Notes under the pieces: model-generated | Database searches by the model: none | The model's input: the letters and a program-made list of their open reading frames with translations, nothing else | Told to the model about the DNA's origin: nothing | Position numbers and translations under genes: made by a program | Origin: Zestomonas insulae | Lineage (GTDB): Bacteria > Pseudomonadota > Gammaproteobacteria > Pseudomonadales > Pseudomonadaceae | Direction: 5' to 3' | DNA: 64,000 nt | NCBI RefSeq assembly: GCF_016901015.1 | Contig: NZ_JAFEUP010000003.1 | Location: 682,001-746,000, forward strand | Shown: in pieces, positions 1 to 10,307 of the stretch | Layout of the letters: each line of letters opens with the position of its first letter | Position numbering within the stretch: position 1 is the stretch's first letter

Positions 1-1
1 C

Positions 2-265
2 TGGGGGCGCATCCTTGCGGCGGTCGGCTACGCCGGCGTGGCCAATCTCGACGTGAGCAAGATCGACGTGTTTCTCGGTGACGTGTGCATCGCCAGCCAG
101 GGCGCGCGTGCCGCCAGCTACACCGAGGCGCAGGGCGCGGCGGTGATGGCCCGGGAGGAGATCGGCATCCGCATCGAGCTGGGCCGTGGCGCCTGCAGCG
201 AGACGATCTGGACCACCGACCTGTCCCACGAGTACGTGAAGATCAACGCCGAGTACCGCACCTGA
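2..265 (+). CDS. argJ: ArgJ, C-terminal end (partial)
   Basis: This is the last 87 residues of bifunctional ornithine acetyltransferase / N-acetylglutamate synthase, which moves the acetyl group from acetylornithine to glutamate in the arginine cycle. The frame is open from base 2 with no start, so the gene is cut by the window edge. The segment with [10 protein letters not shown] and the C-terminal [15 protein letters not shown] match the end of Pseudomonas ArgJ as I remember it. The Thr nucleophile and autocleavage site lie upstream, outside the window. Two GC-rich hairpins (69-82 region of the 3' end, about 269-296) follow the stop codon. Confidence 0.9.
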   Translation, partial: WGRILAAVGYAGVANLDVSKIDVFLGDVCIASQGARAASYTEAQGAAVMAREEIGIRIELGRGACSETIWTTDLSHEYVKINAEYRT

Positions 266-268
266 GGC

Positions 269-364
269 GCGCCGAGCGGCGCCGCCCGATGGGCGGCTAG
301 GGCGATCGCCGCATTGCGATTGCCGGTCGCGCGGATAAAACTGAGGGGGCGCTGCGGCGCCCCC
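269..364. other. GC-rich hairpins between argJ and GST
   Basis: Three hairpins lie in this short gap: GCGCC/GGCGC at 269-282, CCGCCC/GGGCGG at 82-87 and 91-96 past base 200 (that is 282-296), and a perfect 8-bp stem GGGGGCGC/GCGCCCCC with a TGCG loop at 345-364. None has a clear T-tract, so they may act as weak terminators for argJ or as a structured leader of the next gene. Confidence 0.4.
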
Positions 365-391
365 GATGCATTCTGGAGCAGGAGCCTGTTG

Positions 392-1024
392 ATGAACCTG
401 GAACTGGTGATTGGCGACAAGAACTATTCGTCCTGGTCGCTGCGCGGCGCGCTGGCCCTCGAGCTGGCCGGCGTGCCCTACCGCGAGCGCTTGGTGCGCC
501 TCAACCGGGCGGACACGCGCACGCGCATCCTCGAGTATTCGCCGAGCGGCAAGGTGCCGCTGCTGATCACCGAGGAAGGGCTGATCTGGGAGTCGCTGGC
601 GATCGGTGAGTACCTCGCCGAGCGCTTCCCCGAGGCGCACCTGTGGCCGCGCGGCGAGTACGCGCGGGCGGTGGCGCGTTCGATCTGCGCGGAGATGCAC
701 GCCGGTTTCGTCGCCCTGCGCACCCACCTGCCGATGGACCTCAAGCGCGATGCCGCGCTGGATCAGGTGCCCGACGAGGCGAAGATCGACATCCAGCGAG
801 TCTGTGCGCTATGGGCCGAGTGCCGCTCGGCGTTCGGCCAGGACGGCCCGTTCCTGTTCGGCCATGTCAGCCTGGCCGATGCCTTCTACGCGCCGGTGGC
901 CAGCCGCCTGCGCAGCTACCAGATCGACCTGCCGCCGGTAGCGGCCGCCTATGTCGACACCATCTACCAATGGCCGCCGTTCCAGCGCTGGTTGCAGGCG
1001 GCCCGCGAGGAAAGCGAAGCGTGA
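392..1024 (+). CDS. Glutathione S-transferase family protein
   Basis: A 210-aa protein with a GST layout: an N-terminal thioredoxin-like half (about residues 1-80) containing NYSSWSLRG near residue 11, the cis-Pro glutathione-binding stretch SGKVPLL, and ESLAIGEYL. An all-helical C-terminal half follows. The Ser-rich N-terminal motif suggests a Ser-type GST of the YfcF-like group; the substrate cannot be told. I chose ATG 392 because GGAGCAGGAG lies just upstream. An open frame runs back to 314, but it starts inside the hairpin region. Its stop overlaps the next start (GTGA), so the two are probably co-translated. Confidence 0.85.
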   Translation: MNLELVIGDKNYSSWSLRGALALELAGVPYRERLVRLNRADTRTRILEYSPSGKVPLLITEEGLIWESLAIGEYLAERFPEAHLWPRGEYARAVARSICAEMHAGFVALRTHLPMDLKRDAALDQVPDEAKIDIQRVCALWAECRSAFGQDGPFLFGHVSLADAFYAPVASRLRSYQIDLPPVAAAYVDTIYQWPPFQRWLQAAREESEA

Positions 1025-1962
1025 AACGAGTTCATGTAGCGGCGGCGGTGATCCGCGATAGCGCCGGGCGCATCCTGCTGGCCCGGCGTCCCCAGGACAA
1101 GCACCAGGGCGGCCTGTGGGAGTTTCCCGGCGGCAAGGTCGAGGACGGCGAAAGCGTGCTGGCCGCGCTGGCGCGCGAGTTGCACGAGGAGCTGGGCATC
1201 CGCGTCGAAGCGGCGCAGCCGCTGATTCAGGTGCAGCACGACTACCCGGACAAGCACGTGCTGCTGGATACCTGGGAGGTCACCGCGTTCGCCGGCGAAG
1301 CGCACGGCGCCGAGGGCCAGCCGCTGGCCTGGGTGACCCCGCGGCAGCTTGGCGACTACGAGTTCCCGGCCGCCAATCAGCCGATCGTGCAGGCCGCCCG
1401 CCTGCCGCGGCAATACCTGATCACCCCCGACGAGCTAGAGCCAGCCGCTCTGCTGCAAGGGCTGCAGCGCGCCCTGGCGAGCGGCTGCAAGCTGCTGCAG
1501 CTGCGTGCGCCGAATCTGTACAGCCCTGAGTATCGCGACCTGGCGGTGGATGCAATGGGCCTCTGTGCCGGCAAGGCGCAGCTGATGCTCAAGGGGCCGC
1601 TGGAATGGCTCGGCGATTTCCCGGCGGCGGGCTGGCACCTCACCGCCGAGCAGCTACGCAAGTACGCCGCCAATGGCCGGCCGTTCCCCCGTGAGCGCTG
1701 GCTGGCGGCGTCCTGCCACGGTGCGGAGGAGCTCGAGCTGGCGGCGCGCATGGGCGTGGACTTCGTCACCCTGTCACCGGTGCAGGGCACGCAGACCCAC
1801 CCCGAGGCCACTCCGTTGGGCTGGGTGGCGGCGCGCGAGCTGATCGCCCAGGTCAACCTGCCGGTGTACCTGCTCGGTGGCGTCGGTCCCGAGGATGCCC
1901 AGCGCGCCGCCGAGAGCGGCGCACAGGGCGTGGCAGGGATTCGCGCGTTCTGGCCGGCGTAA
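1021..1962 (+). CDS. mutT: MutT-type Nudix hydrolase fused to ThiE-like domain
   Basis: A 313-aa protein. Residues 1-130 are a MutT domain with a complete Nudix box at 38-60 (G-x5-E-x7-RELHEELGI), expected to hydrolyse 8-oxo-dGTP and keep oxidised G out of DNA. Residues from about 135 to the end resemble thiamine-phosphate synthase: QYLITPDEL at the domain start, VTLSPVQGTQTHP, and the phosphate-binding end LLGGVGPEDA...GVAGIRAFW. This fusion is normal for Pseudomonas MutT, and the role of the second domain is unknown. The GTG start at 1021 overlaps the GST stop. The gene converges on the cobalamin adenosyltransferase with a 16-bp gap. Confidence 0.9.
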   Translation: MKRVHVAAAVIRDSAGRILLARRPQDKHQGGLWEFPGGKVEDGESVLAALARELHEELGIRVEAAQPLIQVQHDYPDKHVLLDTWEVTAFAGEAHGAEGQPLAWVTPRQLGDYEFPAANQPIVQAARLPRQYLITPDELEPAALLQGLQRALASGCKLLQLRAPNLYSPEYRDLAVDAMGLCAGKAQLMLKGPLEWLGDFPAAGWHLTAEQLRKYAANGRPFPRERWLAASCHGAEELELAARMGVDFVTLSPVQGTQTHPEATPLGWVAARELIAQVNLPVYLLGGVGPEDAQRAAESGAQGVAGIRAFWPA

Positions 1963-1978
1963 CGCAGGCCGAGGCGGG

Positions 1979-2554
1979 TCAGGGCTTCGGCGCGGCCTGC
2001 CAGAGCACTTCCTGGATGTGCAGGCGCTTGGCGATCAGCCGCGCCGCGACGAACAGCAGGTCGGACAACCGATTGATGTAGGCCAGCGTCACGCCGCTTA
2101 GCGGCTCCAGGGCATTGAGCTGCTGGCAGCGCCGCTCGGCGCTGCGCGCCTGGCTGCGGCACACGTGGGCTTGGGCGACCAGCAGCGAGCCGCCGGGCAG
2201 GATGAAGTTCTCCAGCGGGCCGACTTCCTCGTTCCAGCGGTCGATCGCCGCTTCCAGGCGCGCCACTTCGGCTTGGTCGAGGGCTTGATAGGCCGGCATC
2301 GCCAACTCGCCGCCGAGGTCGAACAGGCGGTGTTGGCAGGGCGCGAGCACTTCCAGCAGCTCGCTGAGTCCCAGCCACATGCCTTCCTGCTCGGCGAGCT
2401 GGGCGAGCAGCAGGCCGAGCTGGCTGTTCAGCGCGTCGACCTCGCCAATCGCCTCCACCCGCGGGTGATCTTTGGGTACGCGGCGTCCGTCGCCCAGGCC
2501 GGTTTCGCCGGCATCGCCGGTGCGCGTGTAAATCTTCGACAGTCGATAGCCCAT
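1979..2554 (-). CDS. Cob(I)alamin adenosyltransferase, PduO type
   Basis: A 191-aa enzyme that transfers the 5'-deoxyadenosyl group of ATP to cob(I)alamin to make coenzyme B12. The N-terminal ATP-binding motif YTRTGDAGETGLGDG, followed by a conserved VEAIGEVDALNSQLG helix and the FILPGG / CRSQARSAERR segments, is typical of the PduO/CobA-type trimeric family, and the length is usual. Its ATG (2554) lies 10 bp downstream of the sensor-kinase stop on the same strand, so it is probably the second gene of that transcript. No other cobalamin gene is nearby. Confidence 0.9.
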   Translation of the reverse strand: MGYRLSKIYTRTGDAGETGLGDGRRVPKDHPRVEAIGEVDALNSQLGLLLAQLAEQEGMWLGLSELLEVLAPCQHRLFDLGGELAMPAYQALDQAEVARLEAAIDRWNEEVGPLENFILPGGSLLVAQAHVCRSQARSAERRCQQLNALEPLSGVTLAYINRLSDLLFVAARLIAKRLHIQEVLWQAAPKP

Positions 2555-2564
2555 GGCGCGCTAC

Positions 2565-4574
2565 TCAGGATTCCGGGGTGCTGATGTTGAGTGGCAGGCG
2601 CAGGGTGAAGCAGGTGCCCTGGCCCAGCTGCGACTGCACTTCCATCTGCCCCTTGTGGTTGTTGGTGACGATGAAGTACGACACGGACAGGCCCAGGCCG
2701 GTACCCTGGCCGACTTCCTTGGTGGTGAAGAACGGCTCGAAGATGCGCTTGCGCACCGGTTCGGGCATGCCGCTGCCGTTGTCCTCGACCTGGATCTCCG
2801 CCCACGGTGGGCTCAGCCGGGTGCGCAGGGTGATGCGCCCGGGCACGTCGTCCTCGCGCAGGTGGATGGCCTGCGCGGCATTCTTCAGCAGGTTGAGCAG
2901 CACCTGCTCGAGTTCGTTGGCGGTGGCCGGCACCGCACCGAGCTGCGGGTCGAACTCGCGGACGATGGTCAGGCCCTTGAAGTCGAAGCCCTCGGTGAGG
3001 TCGAAGTCGTTACCGGCGATCTCCACCGCCTGGTCGATCAGCGCCGGCAGTTCGCAGGGCGCCAGTTGGCGGTCGCTGCGCCGGCTGAAGCTGAGCATGT
3101 GGGTGACGATCTTCGCCGCGCGTGAGCCGGCCTGCTGGATGCCGTCGAGCAGCTGCGGGACTTCGCGGCCGGCCAGGTAGCGGTTGACTCGCTCCAGGTC
3201 GATGCCGGTCAGCGCGGCCTGCTCGAGGTTCTTCTCCAGCTCCGGCGACAGGCGTCGGCGGATGTTCTGCACGTTGTGCAGGATCGCCCCGAGCGGGTTG
3301 TTGATCTCGTGCGCCATGCCGGCGGCCAGGCCGCCGACCGAGAGCATCTTTTCCGACTGCACCATCATTTCTTCCAGCGACAGGCGCTGGGTAATGTCGT
3401 CGATCCGGATCACCACGCCGCGCAGACTGCCGCCCATCAGCGGGTAGAAGGTCAGCGCGTAGTGGCGCGGCTCGCCGTCCTTGATCCAGGTGACGCGCTC
3501 GATCTTCTCCACGCGGTGCTGCTCGACCGTGCGCTTGAGCTGGGTCAGGTAGAACTTCAGCGAGGGGAAGGCGAGGAACACCGGCTGGTTCAGCGCGTCA
3601 TCCAGCAGGGTGCCGGAAAGCGCGCTGGCCTCCTGGTTCCACTGGGTGACGTAGAGTTCGTGATCGAGGGCGATCAGCGCCGAGGGCATCGAGTCGATGA
3701 TGCTGTTCAGGTAGTTCTGGAAGCCGGTGAGCTTCTTCTCGATCTTGCTGCGCACCTGCACTTCCAGCTCCAGCTTGCGGTTGGAGTGGCGGGTTTCCTC
3801 GGCGAGGTTGCGCGCCTGGTCGAAGGCGTCCTGGGCTTCGTCGCGGGCGCGCTTGAGCTGCTGCTCGCGCGCTTCCATGCGGGTCAGCATGGTGTTGAAG
3901 GCGTCGGCCAGGTTGCCGATCTCGTCGCGGTTGCCGCGGCTGGCGCGCAGCGAGTAGTTCTCCTCGCGGGTGACCTGGCGTGACAGCGCTTCGAGCTCGA
4001 AGATCGGCCGAGTCACCAGGCGGCGAATCTGCTGGGCGACCAGCAGCCAGAGCAGCACGCTGAGCACCAGGATCACCAGGCTGGCGGTCAGCGTGCCGGT
4101 GTAGAAGGCACTGGGCAGCTCGCTGGAGGCGATCAGCAGCAGGTGCCCGGAGGGCTGGCCGTCCTGCGGCAGCTCAATCAGTTGATTGGCGCGGAACTCG
4201 CCGATGCGCCAGCTGGCGATCTTCTCCAGGCGCTTGGGCAGGCGCATGTGCTCGCCCTGCTGCAGCTCGGCGATCAGCGCCCCGCGGCTGTCGTAGATGG
4301 CCGCCGCGCGCAGCGGCGAGTAACCGTCGAGGCGGTGCAGCAGCTCCTCGGCGGCGCCCGGCGAGCGCAGCGCGCTGTTGCTCAGTGCCGGCACGGCGAT
4401 CAGCCGGCCGAGGGTCTGCAGCGCCTGCGGCGCCATGTTCTCCTGGGAGATCCAGTAGGCGGCACTGATGAAGCTGAGGTTGGCCACCAGCAGCACGGTG
4501 GCGAGCAGGACCAGCACGGCGGTCAGCAATTTCTGCCCGACCGGCAGGTTATCGAGACGCTGGCGCAGGGACAT
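2565..4574 (-). CDS. Membrane PAS sensor histidine kinase (orphan)
   Basis: A 669-aa inner-membrane kinase. Domains in order: TM1 (about 17-40), a periplasmic sensor of about 125 residues, TM2 (about 163-187), HAMP, a coiled coil (about 235-290), a PAS domain (about 285-400), and HisKA with the phospho-acceptor in AAGMAHEINNPLGAI. The HATPase domain has an N-box (NLLKNAAQAI), G1 (DNGSGMP) and G2 (GQGTGLGLS). The HEINNPLG form resembles NtrB/ZraS-like kinases. No response regulator is adjacent; the nearest receiver protein is at 5531-6493, beyond panE on the same strand. I cannot assign a signal or partner. It corresponds in position to PA4398 as remembered. Confidence 0.9.
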   Translation of the reverse strand: MSLRQRLDNLPVGQKLLTAVLVLLATVLLVANLSFISAAYWISQENMAPQALQTLGRLIAVPALSNSALRSPGAAEELLHRLDGYSPLRAAAIYDSRGALIAELQQGEHMRLPKRLEKIASWRIGEFRANQLIELPQDGQPSGHLLLIASSELPSAFYTGTLTASLVILVLSVLLWLLVAQQIRRLVTRPIFELEALSRQVTREENYSLRASRGNRDEIGNLADAFNTMLTRMEAREQQLKRARDEAQDAFDQARNLAEETRHSNRKLELEVQVRSKIEKKLTGFQNYLNSIIDSMPSALIALDHELYVTQWNQEASALSGTLLDDALNQPVFLAFPSLKFYLTQLKRTVEQHRVEKIERVTWIKDGEPRHYALTFYPLMGGSLRGVVIRIDDITQRLSLEEMMVQSEKMLSVGGLAAGMAHEINNPLGAILHNVQNIRRRLSPELEKNLEQAALTGIDLERVNRYLAGREVPQLLDGIQQAGSRAAKIVTHMLSFSRRSDRQLAPCELPALIDQAVEIAGNDFDLTEGFDFKGLTIVREFDPQLGAVPATANELEQVLLNLLKNAAQAIHLREDDVPGRITLRTRLSPPWAEIQVEDNGSGMPEPVRKRIFEPFFTTKEVGQGTGLGLSVSYFIVTNNHKGQMEVQSQLGQGTCFTLRLPLNISTPES

Positions 4575-4622
4575 GGAGGGGCGATCGCGACTGAAGGGGA
4601 GTGCCGGCAGGGTAGCGCGCCG

Positions 4623-6493
<1,871 letters not shown>

Positions 6494-6592
6494 TGGCAGA
6501 CTCGCAGGGAAAAGGGGTGAAAATGCCGGAGGTCGGTGCACGTAAAGGCATTCTTGCGCTGCCTGAAGCGGCCGACGGTGATTGTGCGGCTA

Positions 6593-6598
6593 TATAAT
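6593..6598 (+). promoter_or_regulatory. Candidate -10 box upstream of yajQ
   Basis: A perfect TATAAT sits 78 bp upstream of the yajQ ATG in the divergent gap with the response-regulator gene. No good TTGACA lies 16-18 bp upstream, so the promoter may depend on an activator, or this may be coincidence. Confidence 0.4.
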
Positions 6599-6675
6599 GA
6601 CCGCGCATTTTTATCGTCAAGTCTTGGCGTGTGCCAGCCGTGATGCCGGTCGCGCCGTCTATCTGGAGAATGACC

Positions 6676-7155
6676 ATGCCTTCGTTCGACGTGGTGTCGG
6701 AACTGGACAAACACGAGCTTACCAACGCGACGGACAACGCCGTGAAGGAACTGGAGCGCCGCTTCGATCTGCGCGGTAAGTGCAGCTTCGAGATCAAGGA
6801 AAAGACCGTGACCCTCACCGCCGAAGCCGACTTCATGCTCGAGCAGATGCTCGACATTCTGCGGGCCAACCTGATCAAGCGCAAAATCGACAGCCAGTGC
6901 ATGGAGATCAAGGACGCCTTCGCCTCCGGCAAGGTGGTCAAGCAGGAAGTCACCTTCCGCGAAGGCATCGACAAGGAGCTGGCGAAGAAGATCGTCGCGC
7001 TGGTCAAGGACGCCAAGCTCAAGGTGCAGGCCGCCATCCAGGGCGAGCAGGTGCGCATCACCGGCAAGAAGCGTGACGACCTGCAGGAGGCCATCGCCCT
7101 GCTGCGTGGCCAGGACCTGGGTATGCCGCTGCAGTACAACAACTTCCGCGATTGA
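6676..7155 (+). CDS. yajQ: YajQ-family nucleotide-binding protein
   Basis: A 159-aa protein beginning [18 protein letters not shown], the invariant YajQ N-terminus, and ending QYNNFRD. The family has two RRM-like folds; members bind nucleotides, and some bind c-di-GMP and act as transcription co-regulators in Pseudomonas and Xanthomonas. Starts 6631 and 6670 are in frame, but only 6676 gives the family length, with GGAG about 8 nt upstream. The divergent GGDEF-like response regulator makes a c-di-GMP link plausible but unproven. Confidence 0.92.
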   Translation: MPSFDVVSELDKHELTNATDNAVKELERRFDLRGKCSFEIKEKTVTLTAEADFMLEQMLDILRANLIKRKIDSQCMEIKDAFASGKVVKQEVTFREGIDKELAKKIVALVKDAKLKVQAAIQGEQVRITGKKRDDLQEAIALLRGQDLGMPLQYNNFRD

Positions 7156-7267
7156 GTCATTCGCGCCCGCCATTTCGGGAACCTTGGCGGTTGGCGGGCG
7201 TCGCACCTTCCGTGGTCCCGGTTTTTCTGGCCTGATTCGCGGCCACCCGGAGGCGTAGGAGGATGTT

Positions 7268-8107
7268 ATGGATGTAAGTGCGGAAGTCGACCGTCTGGTC
7301 AAGGTTTCGGAAAGCTGGTGGCCGCTGCTGCTGGAGTACGGCGCGCGGGTCGGCCTGGCGCTGACCACCCTGGTGGTCGGCTGGTGGCTGATCAACAAAG
7401 TCACCTATCGCCTCGGCAAGCTGATTTTCCTGCGCAATGCCGATCAGGCGCTGCGCGATTTCATATCCACCCTGGCCAACGTGGTGCTCAAGGTGCTGCT
7501 TGGCGTCAGCGTGGCGTCGATGATCGGCATCGAGACCACCTCGTTCATCGCCGCCATCGGTGCCGCCGGCCTGGCCATCGGCCTGGCCCTGCAGGGCAGC
7601 CTGGCGAACTTCGCCGGCGGCGTGCTGATTCTGCTGTTCCGCCCGTTCCGCCTCGGCGACTGGATCGAAGCACAGGGCGTCAGCGGTACGGTCGACAGCA
7701 TCCAGATTTTCCACACCGTGCTGCGCACCGGCGACAACAAGACGGTGATCGTGCCCAACGGCAACCTGTCCAACGGCATCATCACCAACTACAACCGCCA
7801 GGCCACGCGCAAGGTGGTGTTCGACATCGGGGTGAACTACGACGCCGACCTGCAGCGCGCCCGCGAGGTGCTGCTGCAACTCGCCGAGGACCCGCGCGTG
7901 CTGCGCGAGCCGGCCCCGGAGGCGGTGGTGGCGACCCTCGGCGAGAGCGCGATCACCATGTCGCTGCGCGTCTGGGTGAAGACCGCCGACTACTGGAGCC
8001 TGATGTTCATGCTCAACGAGAAGGCTCGCGATCGCCTCGCCGAGGCAGGGGTGGGGATTCCCTATCCGCAGCGCATGGTGCGGATGATCCAGGACGTGCC
8101 GCAGTAG
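7268..8107 (+). CDS. mscS: Small-conductance mechanosensitive channel MscS
   Basis: A 279-aa inner-membrane channel that opens under membrane tension to release solutes at osmotic downshock. There are three TM helices (about 20-42, 60-82 and 88-118). TM3 is the Gly/Ala-rich pore helix AAIGAAGLAIGLALQGSLANF, followed by the beta domain (RPFRLGDWIEAQGVSGTV, VPNGNLSNGIITNY) and a C-terminal alpha/beta domain. Length matches E. coli MscS (286 aa). AGGAGG lies 5 bp before the ATG. The gene ends at a bidirectional terminator shared with ampG. Confidence 0.93.
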   Translation: MDVSAEVDRLVKVSESWWPLLLEYGARVGLALTTLVVGWWLINKVTYRLGKLIFLRNADQALRDFISTLANVVLKVLLGVSVASMIGIETTSFIAAIGAAGLAIGLALQGSLANFAGGVLILLFRPFRLGDWIEAQGVSGTVDSIQIFHTVLRTGDNKTVIVPNGNLSNGIITNYNRQATRKVVFDIGVNYDADLQRAREVLLQLAEDPRVLREPAPEAVVATLGESAITMSLRVWVKTADYWSLMFMLNEKARDRLAEAGVGIPYPQRMVRMIQDVPQ

Positions 8108-8123
8108 GCGCGCTCGCAGTCAC

Positions 8124-8152
8124 GAAAAAGCCGGCCCTGGGGCCGGCTTTTT
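8124..8152. terminator. Bidirectional terminator mscS / ampG
   Basis: Stem GCCGGCCC/GGGCCGGC with an A-run on the left and a T-run on the right, so it can stop both convergent genes. Its last base is the first base of the ampG stop codon. Confidence 0.9.
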
Positions 8153-9711
8153 CATGTCCGTTCGCTGGGCGCCGCGTCGGCGGGCGGCGCGTCGACCTGC
8201 GGCGCGGCGTGCGGCGGCTGACGGCGCCACTGCCAGAGGATCATCAGCAGGGTCGGCACGCCGAGCAGGGTGGTGATCAGGAAGAACTGCGCGTAGCCGA
8301 ACTTCTCCACCATCACCCCCGAGTAGCCGCCGATCAGTCGTGGCAGCAGCAGCATGATCGAGCTGAGCAGGGCGTACTGGGTGGCGGAGAACTTCAGGTT
8401 GGTCAGGCTCGACAGGTAGGCGACGAACGCCGCGGTGGCCAGGCCGGCGCTGAAGTTGTCGGCGGAGATGGTCACCGTCAGCATCGGCAGGTGCGGGCCC
8501 ATGTCGGTGAGGATCAGGAACAGGATGTTGGTCGCCGCCGAGGCCACGCCGCCGATGAACAGGATCGGCATGATGCCGAAGCGCACGATCAACACACCGC
8601 CGGCGCCGGCGCCGAGCAGGGTCATGACCAGGCCGAACAGCTTGCTGACGCTGGCGATCTGCTCCTTGGTGAAGCCCTGATCGATGTAGAAGACGTTGGC
8701 CATCACGCCCATCACCGTGTCGGACAGCCGGTAGGTGGCGATCAGACCGAGCAGCACCAGCGCTTGCCAGCGGTAGCGCAGGACGAAGTCGTTGACCGGG
8801 GTGAGCACCGGCGCCAGGCCGCGGCGGCCCATGGCCGACAGGCACAGCGAAGTGAGGATCAGGTAGAGCAGGGCACGCAGGAAGGCGCGGTCCTCGCGCA
8901 GCAGGTCGAGCAGCGTCGCGCCTTCGAAGAACAGGCTGTGCCAGTCGGTGTTGTACAGCTGGGTGAACAGCGCCGGCACCGAGACCAGCAGGACGATCAG
9001 CACCAGCACCGAGACCAGCTGGTGGGCCAGGCCGTAGCGCGCCGCGGCCAGCTGGGTGCGTAGCGCCACCGGCGGTTCGCGCATCCACAGGCTGGTGGCC
9101 AGCGCCGGCACCATCAGCAGGGCGAACACCAGGTAGGTGCCGCTCCAGGCGCTGGCGTTGTAGCTGTGCCCGGTGGCACCGAACCATTCTGCGAAGTACA
9201 GCGCACCGGCGGTGGCGAGCAGTGCGGCGACCCGGTAGCCGGCCATGTAGCTGGCGGCCAGCGCGGCCTGGCGGTCGTCTTCGGCGATTTCCAGGCGGTA
9301 GGCATCCACTGCGATGTCCTGGGTGGCCGAGGCGAAGGCGACGAGTACGGCGAGGGCGATCAGCCAGGACAGGTGCTGCTGCGGGTCGCACAACGCCATG
9401 CCGACCAGGCCGATGGCCACCAGCGCCTGGGACAGCACCAGCCAGGAGCGGCGCCGGCCGAGCGCGCCGAGCAGCGGCAGACGCCATTGGTCGAGCAGCG
9501 GTGACCACACCCATTTGAACGCGTAGGCCAGGCCGATCAGGCTGGCGAAGCCGATGGTTTCGCGGGCCACGCCGGCTTCGCGCAGCCACACCGAGAGCGT
9601 GGAGAACACCAGCATGTAGGGCAGGCCGGCGGCGAACCCCAGTAACAGCAAGGCCAGGGTGGCCGGGCTGGCATAGGCGGCGAGGGCGGCACGCCAGGAT
9701 TTGTTGGGCAT
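8152..9711 (-). CDS. ampG: AmpG-family muropeptide permease (MFS)
   Basis: A 519-aa, 12-14 TM transporter. AmpG brings GlcNAc-anhydroMurNAc peptides into the cytoplasm for cell-wall recycling and signals AmpR-controlled beta-lactamase induction. The N-terminus (PATLALLLLGFAAGLPYMLVF), the early RETIGFASLIGLAYAFKWVWSPLLDQ motif and the DIAVDAYRLEI segment are AmpG signatures. Pseudomonas carries two such paralogues (AmpG and AmpP), and I cannot say which this is. ATG 9711 is preferred over 9753, since the latter adds a polar leader and has no ribosome site. Confidence 0.87.
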   Translation of the reverse strand: MPNKSWRAALAAYASPATLALLLLGFAAGLPYMLVFSTLSVWLREAGVARETIGFASLIGLAYAFKWVWSPLLDQWRLPLLGALGRRRSWLVLSQALVAIGLVGMALCDPQQHLSWLIALAVLVAFASATQDIAVDAYRLEIAEDDRQAALAASYMAGYRVAALLATAGALYFAEWFGATGHSYNASAWSGTYLVFALLMVPALATSLWMREPPVALRTQLAAARYGLAHQLVSVLVLIVLLVSVPALFTQLYNTDWHSLFFEGATLLDLLREDRAFLRALLYLILTSLCLSAMGRRGLAPVLTPVNDFVLRYRWQALVLLGLIATYRLSDTVMGVMANVFYIDQGFTKEQIASVSKLFGLVMTLLGAGAGGVLIVRFGIMPILFIGGVASAATNILFLILTDMGPHLPMLTVTISADNFSAGLATAAFVAYLSSLTNLKFSATQYALLSSIMLLLPRLIGGYSGVMVEKFGYAQFFLITTLLGVPTLLMILWQWRRQPPHAAPQVDAPPADAAPSERT

Positions 9712-9754
9712 GGGGCGTGAATCCGCCTGGGGCTTGCGAGACAAAGGGCGCACT

Positions 9755-10102
9755 CTACCCGTTGTGCTCGGTTGGGCGCCAGCCGTGCCGACGCACGTCC
9801 ACCCGTTCGTTATGGATGGTTACCCCTTCGGCGCGCAGGCGGGCGCGCTGCTCGGCGCCGGAGGCGCTGCCAGCCGGCAGACTGAGGCGTCCGCCGGCGG
9901 CGACCACCCGGTGCCAGGGCAGGCGAGTGTCGTCCGGCAATTGGCTCAGCGTACGCCCCACCCATCGCGCCGCGCGGCCGAGGCCGGCCAGCGCGGCCAG
10001 TTCGCCATAGCTGACCACCTTGCCGGGCGGCACCTGTTGCAAGGTCAGGTACAGCGCGGCGCGGCGGGCTTCGGCGGAGTTGTCGGGGAACACGCTGGAC
10101 AT
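9755..10102 (-). CDS. Alkyltransferase-like (ATL) DNA-binding protein
   Basis: A 115-aa protein homologous to the DNA-binding half of O6-methylguanine-DNA methyltransferase: VPPGKVVSYGELAALAG, the Arg-finger region ARWVGRTL and LPWHRVV. The catalytic PCHR of true methyltransferases is PWHR here, so it cannot accept an alkyl group. ATL proteins of this kind flag O6-alkylguanine lesions for nucleotide excision repair. ATG 10102 gives MSSVFPDNS; 10144 is an in-frame alternative. It lies 43 bp upstream of ampG on the same strand and is divergent from the DUF481 gene. Confidence 0.88.
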   Translation of the reverse strand: MSSVFPDNSAEARRAALYLTLQQVPPGKVVSYGELAALAGLGRAARWVGRTLSQLPDDTRLPWHRVVAAGGRLSLPAGSASGAEQRARLRAEGVTIHNERVDVRRHGWRPTEHNG

Positions 10103-10242
10103 GGCGGGCCTGAGCATCGATCGAGTGAGCGGAGGAGGCGTCAATTGGCAGTATGCCGTCGCCTCCAGCCTATCGACAGTGGCAGGCGCGGGCGGTTCGC
10201 CGTCGATTGGATTGAACTCACCGGAAATACACGGGTCAGTCC

Positions 10243-10270
10243 TTGCTCATACGCCGGGCTTGCGGATAAT
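10243..10270 (+). promoter_or_regulatory. Candidate sigma-70 promoter of DUF481 gene
   Basis: TTGCTC at 10243-10248, a 16-bp spacer, and GATAAT at 10265-10270, placed about 38 bp before the first plausible ATG (10308). The divergent gap 10103-10307 contains nothing else I recognise. Confidence 0.45.
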
Positions 10271-10307
10271 GCCCGGTTTCGTTGAGCCAGAGCCGTTTGC
10301 AAGCCTT

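Noticed and set aside
7318..9063. 581-aa open frame spanning mscS and ampG
   Set aside because: Runs through the mscS/ampG terminator in the wrong frame; Arg/Gln-rich, no domain.
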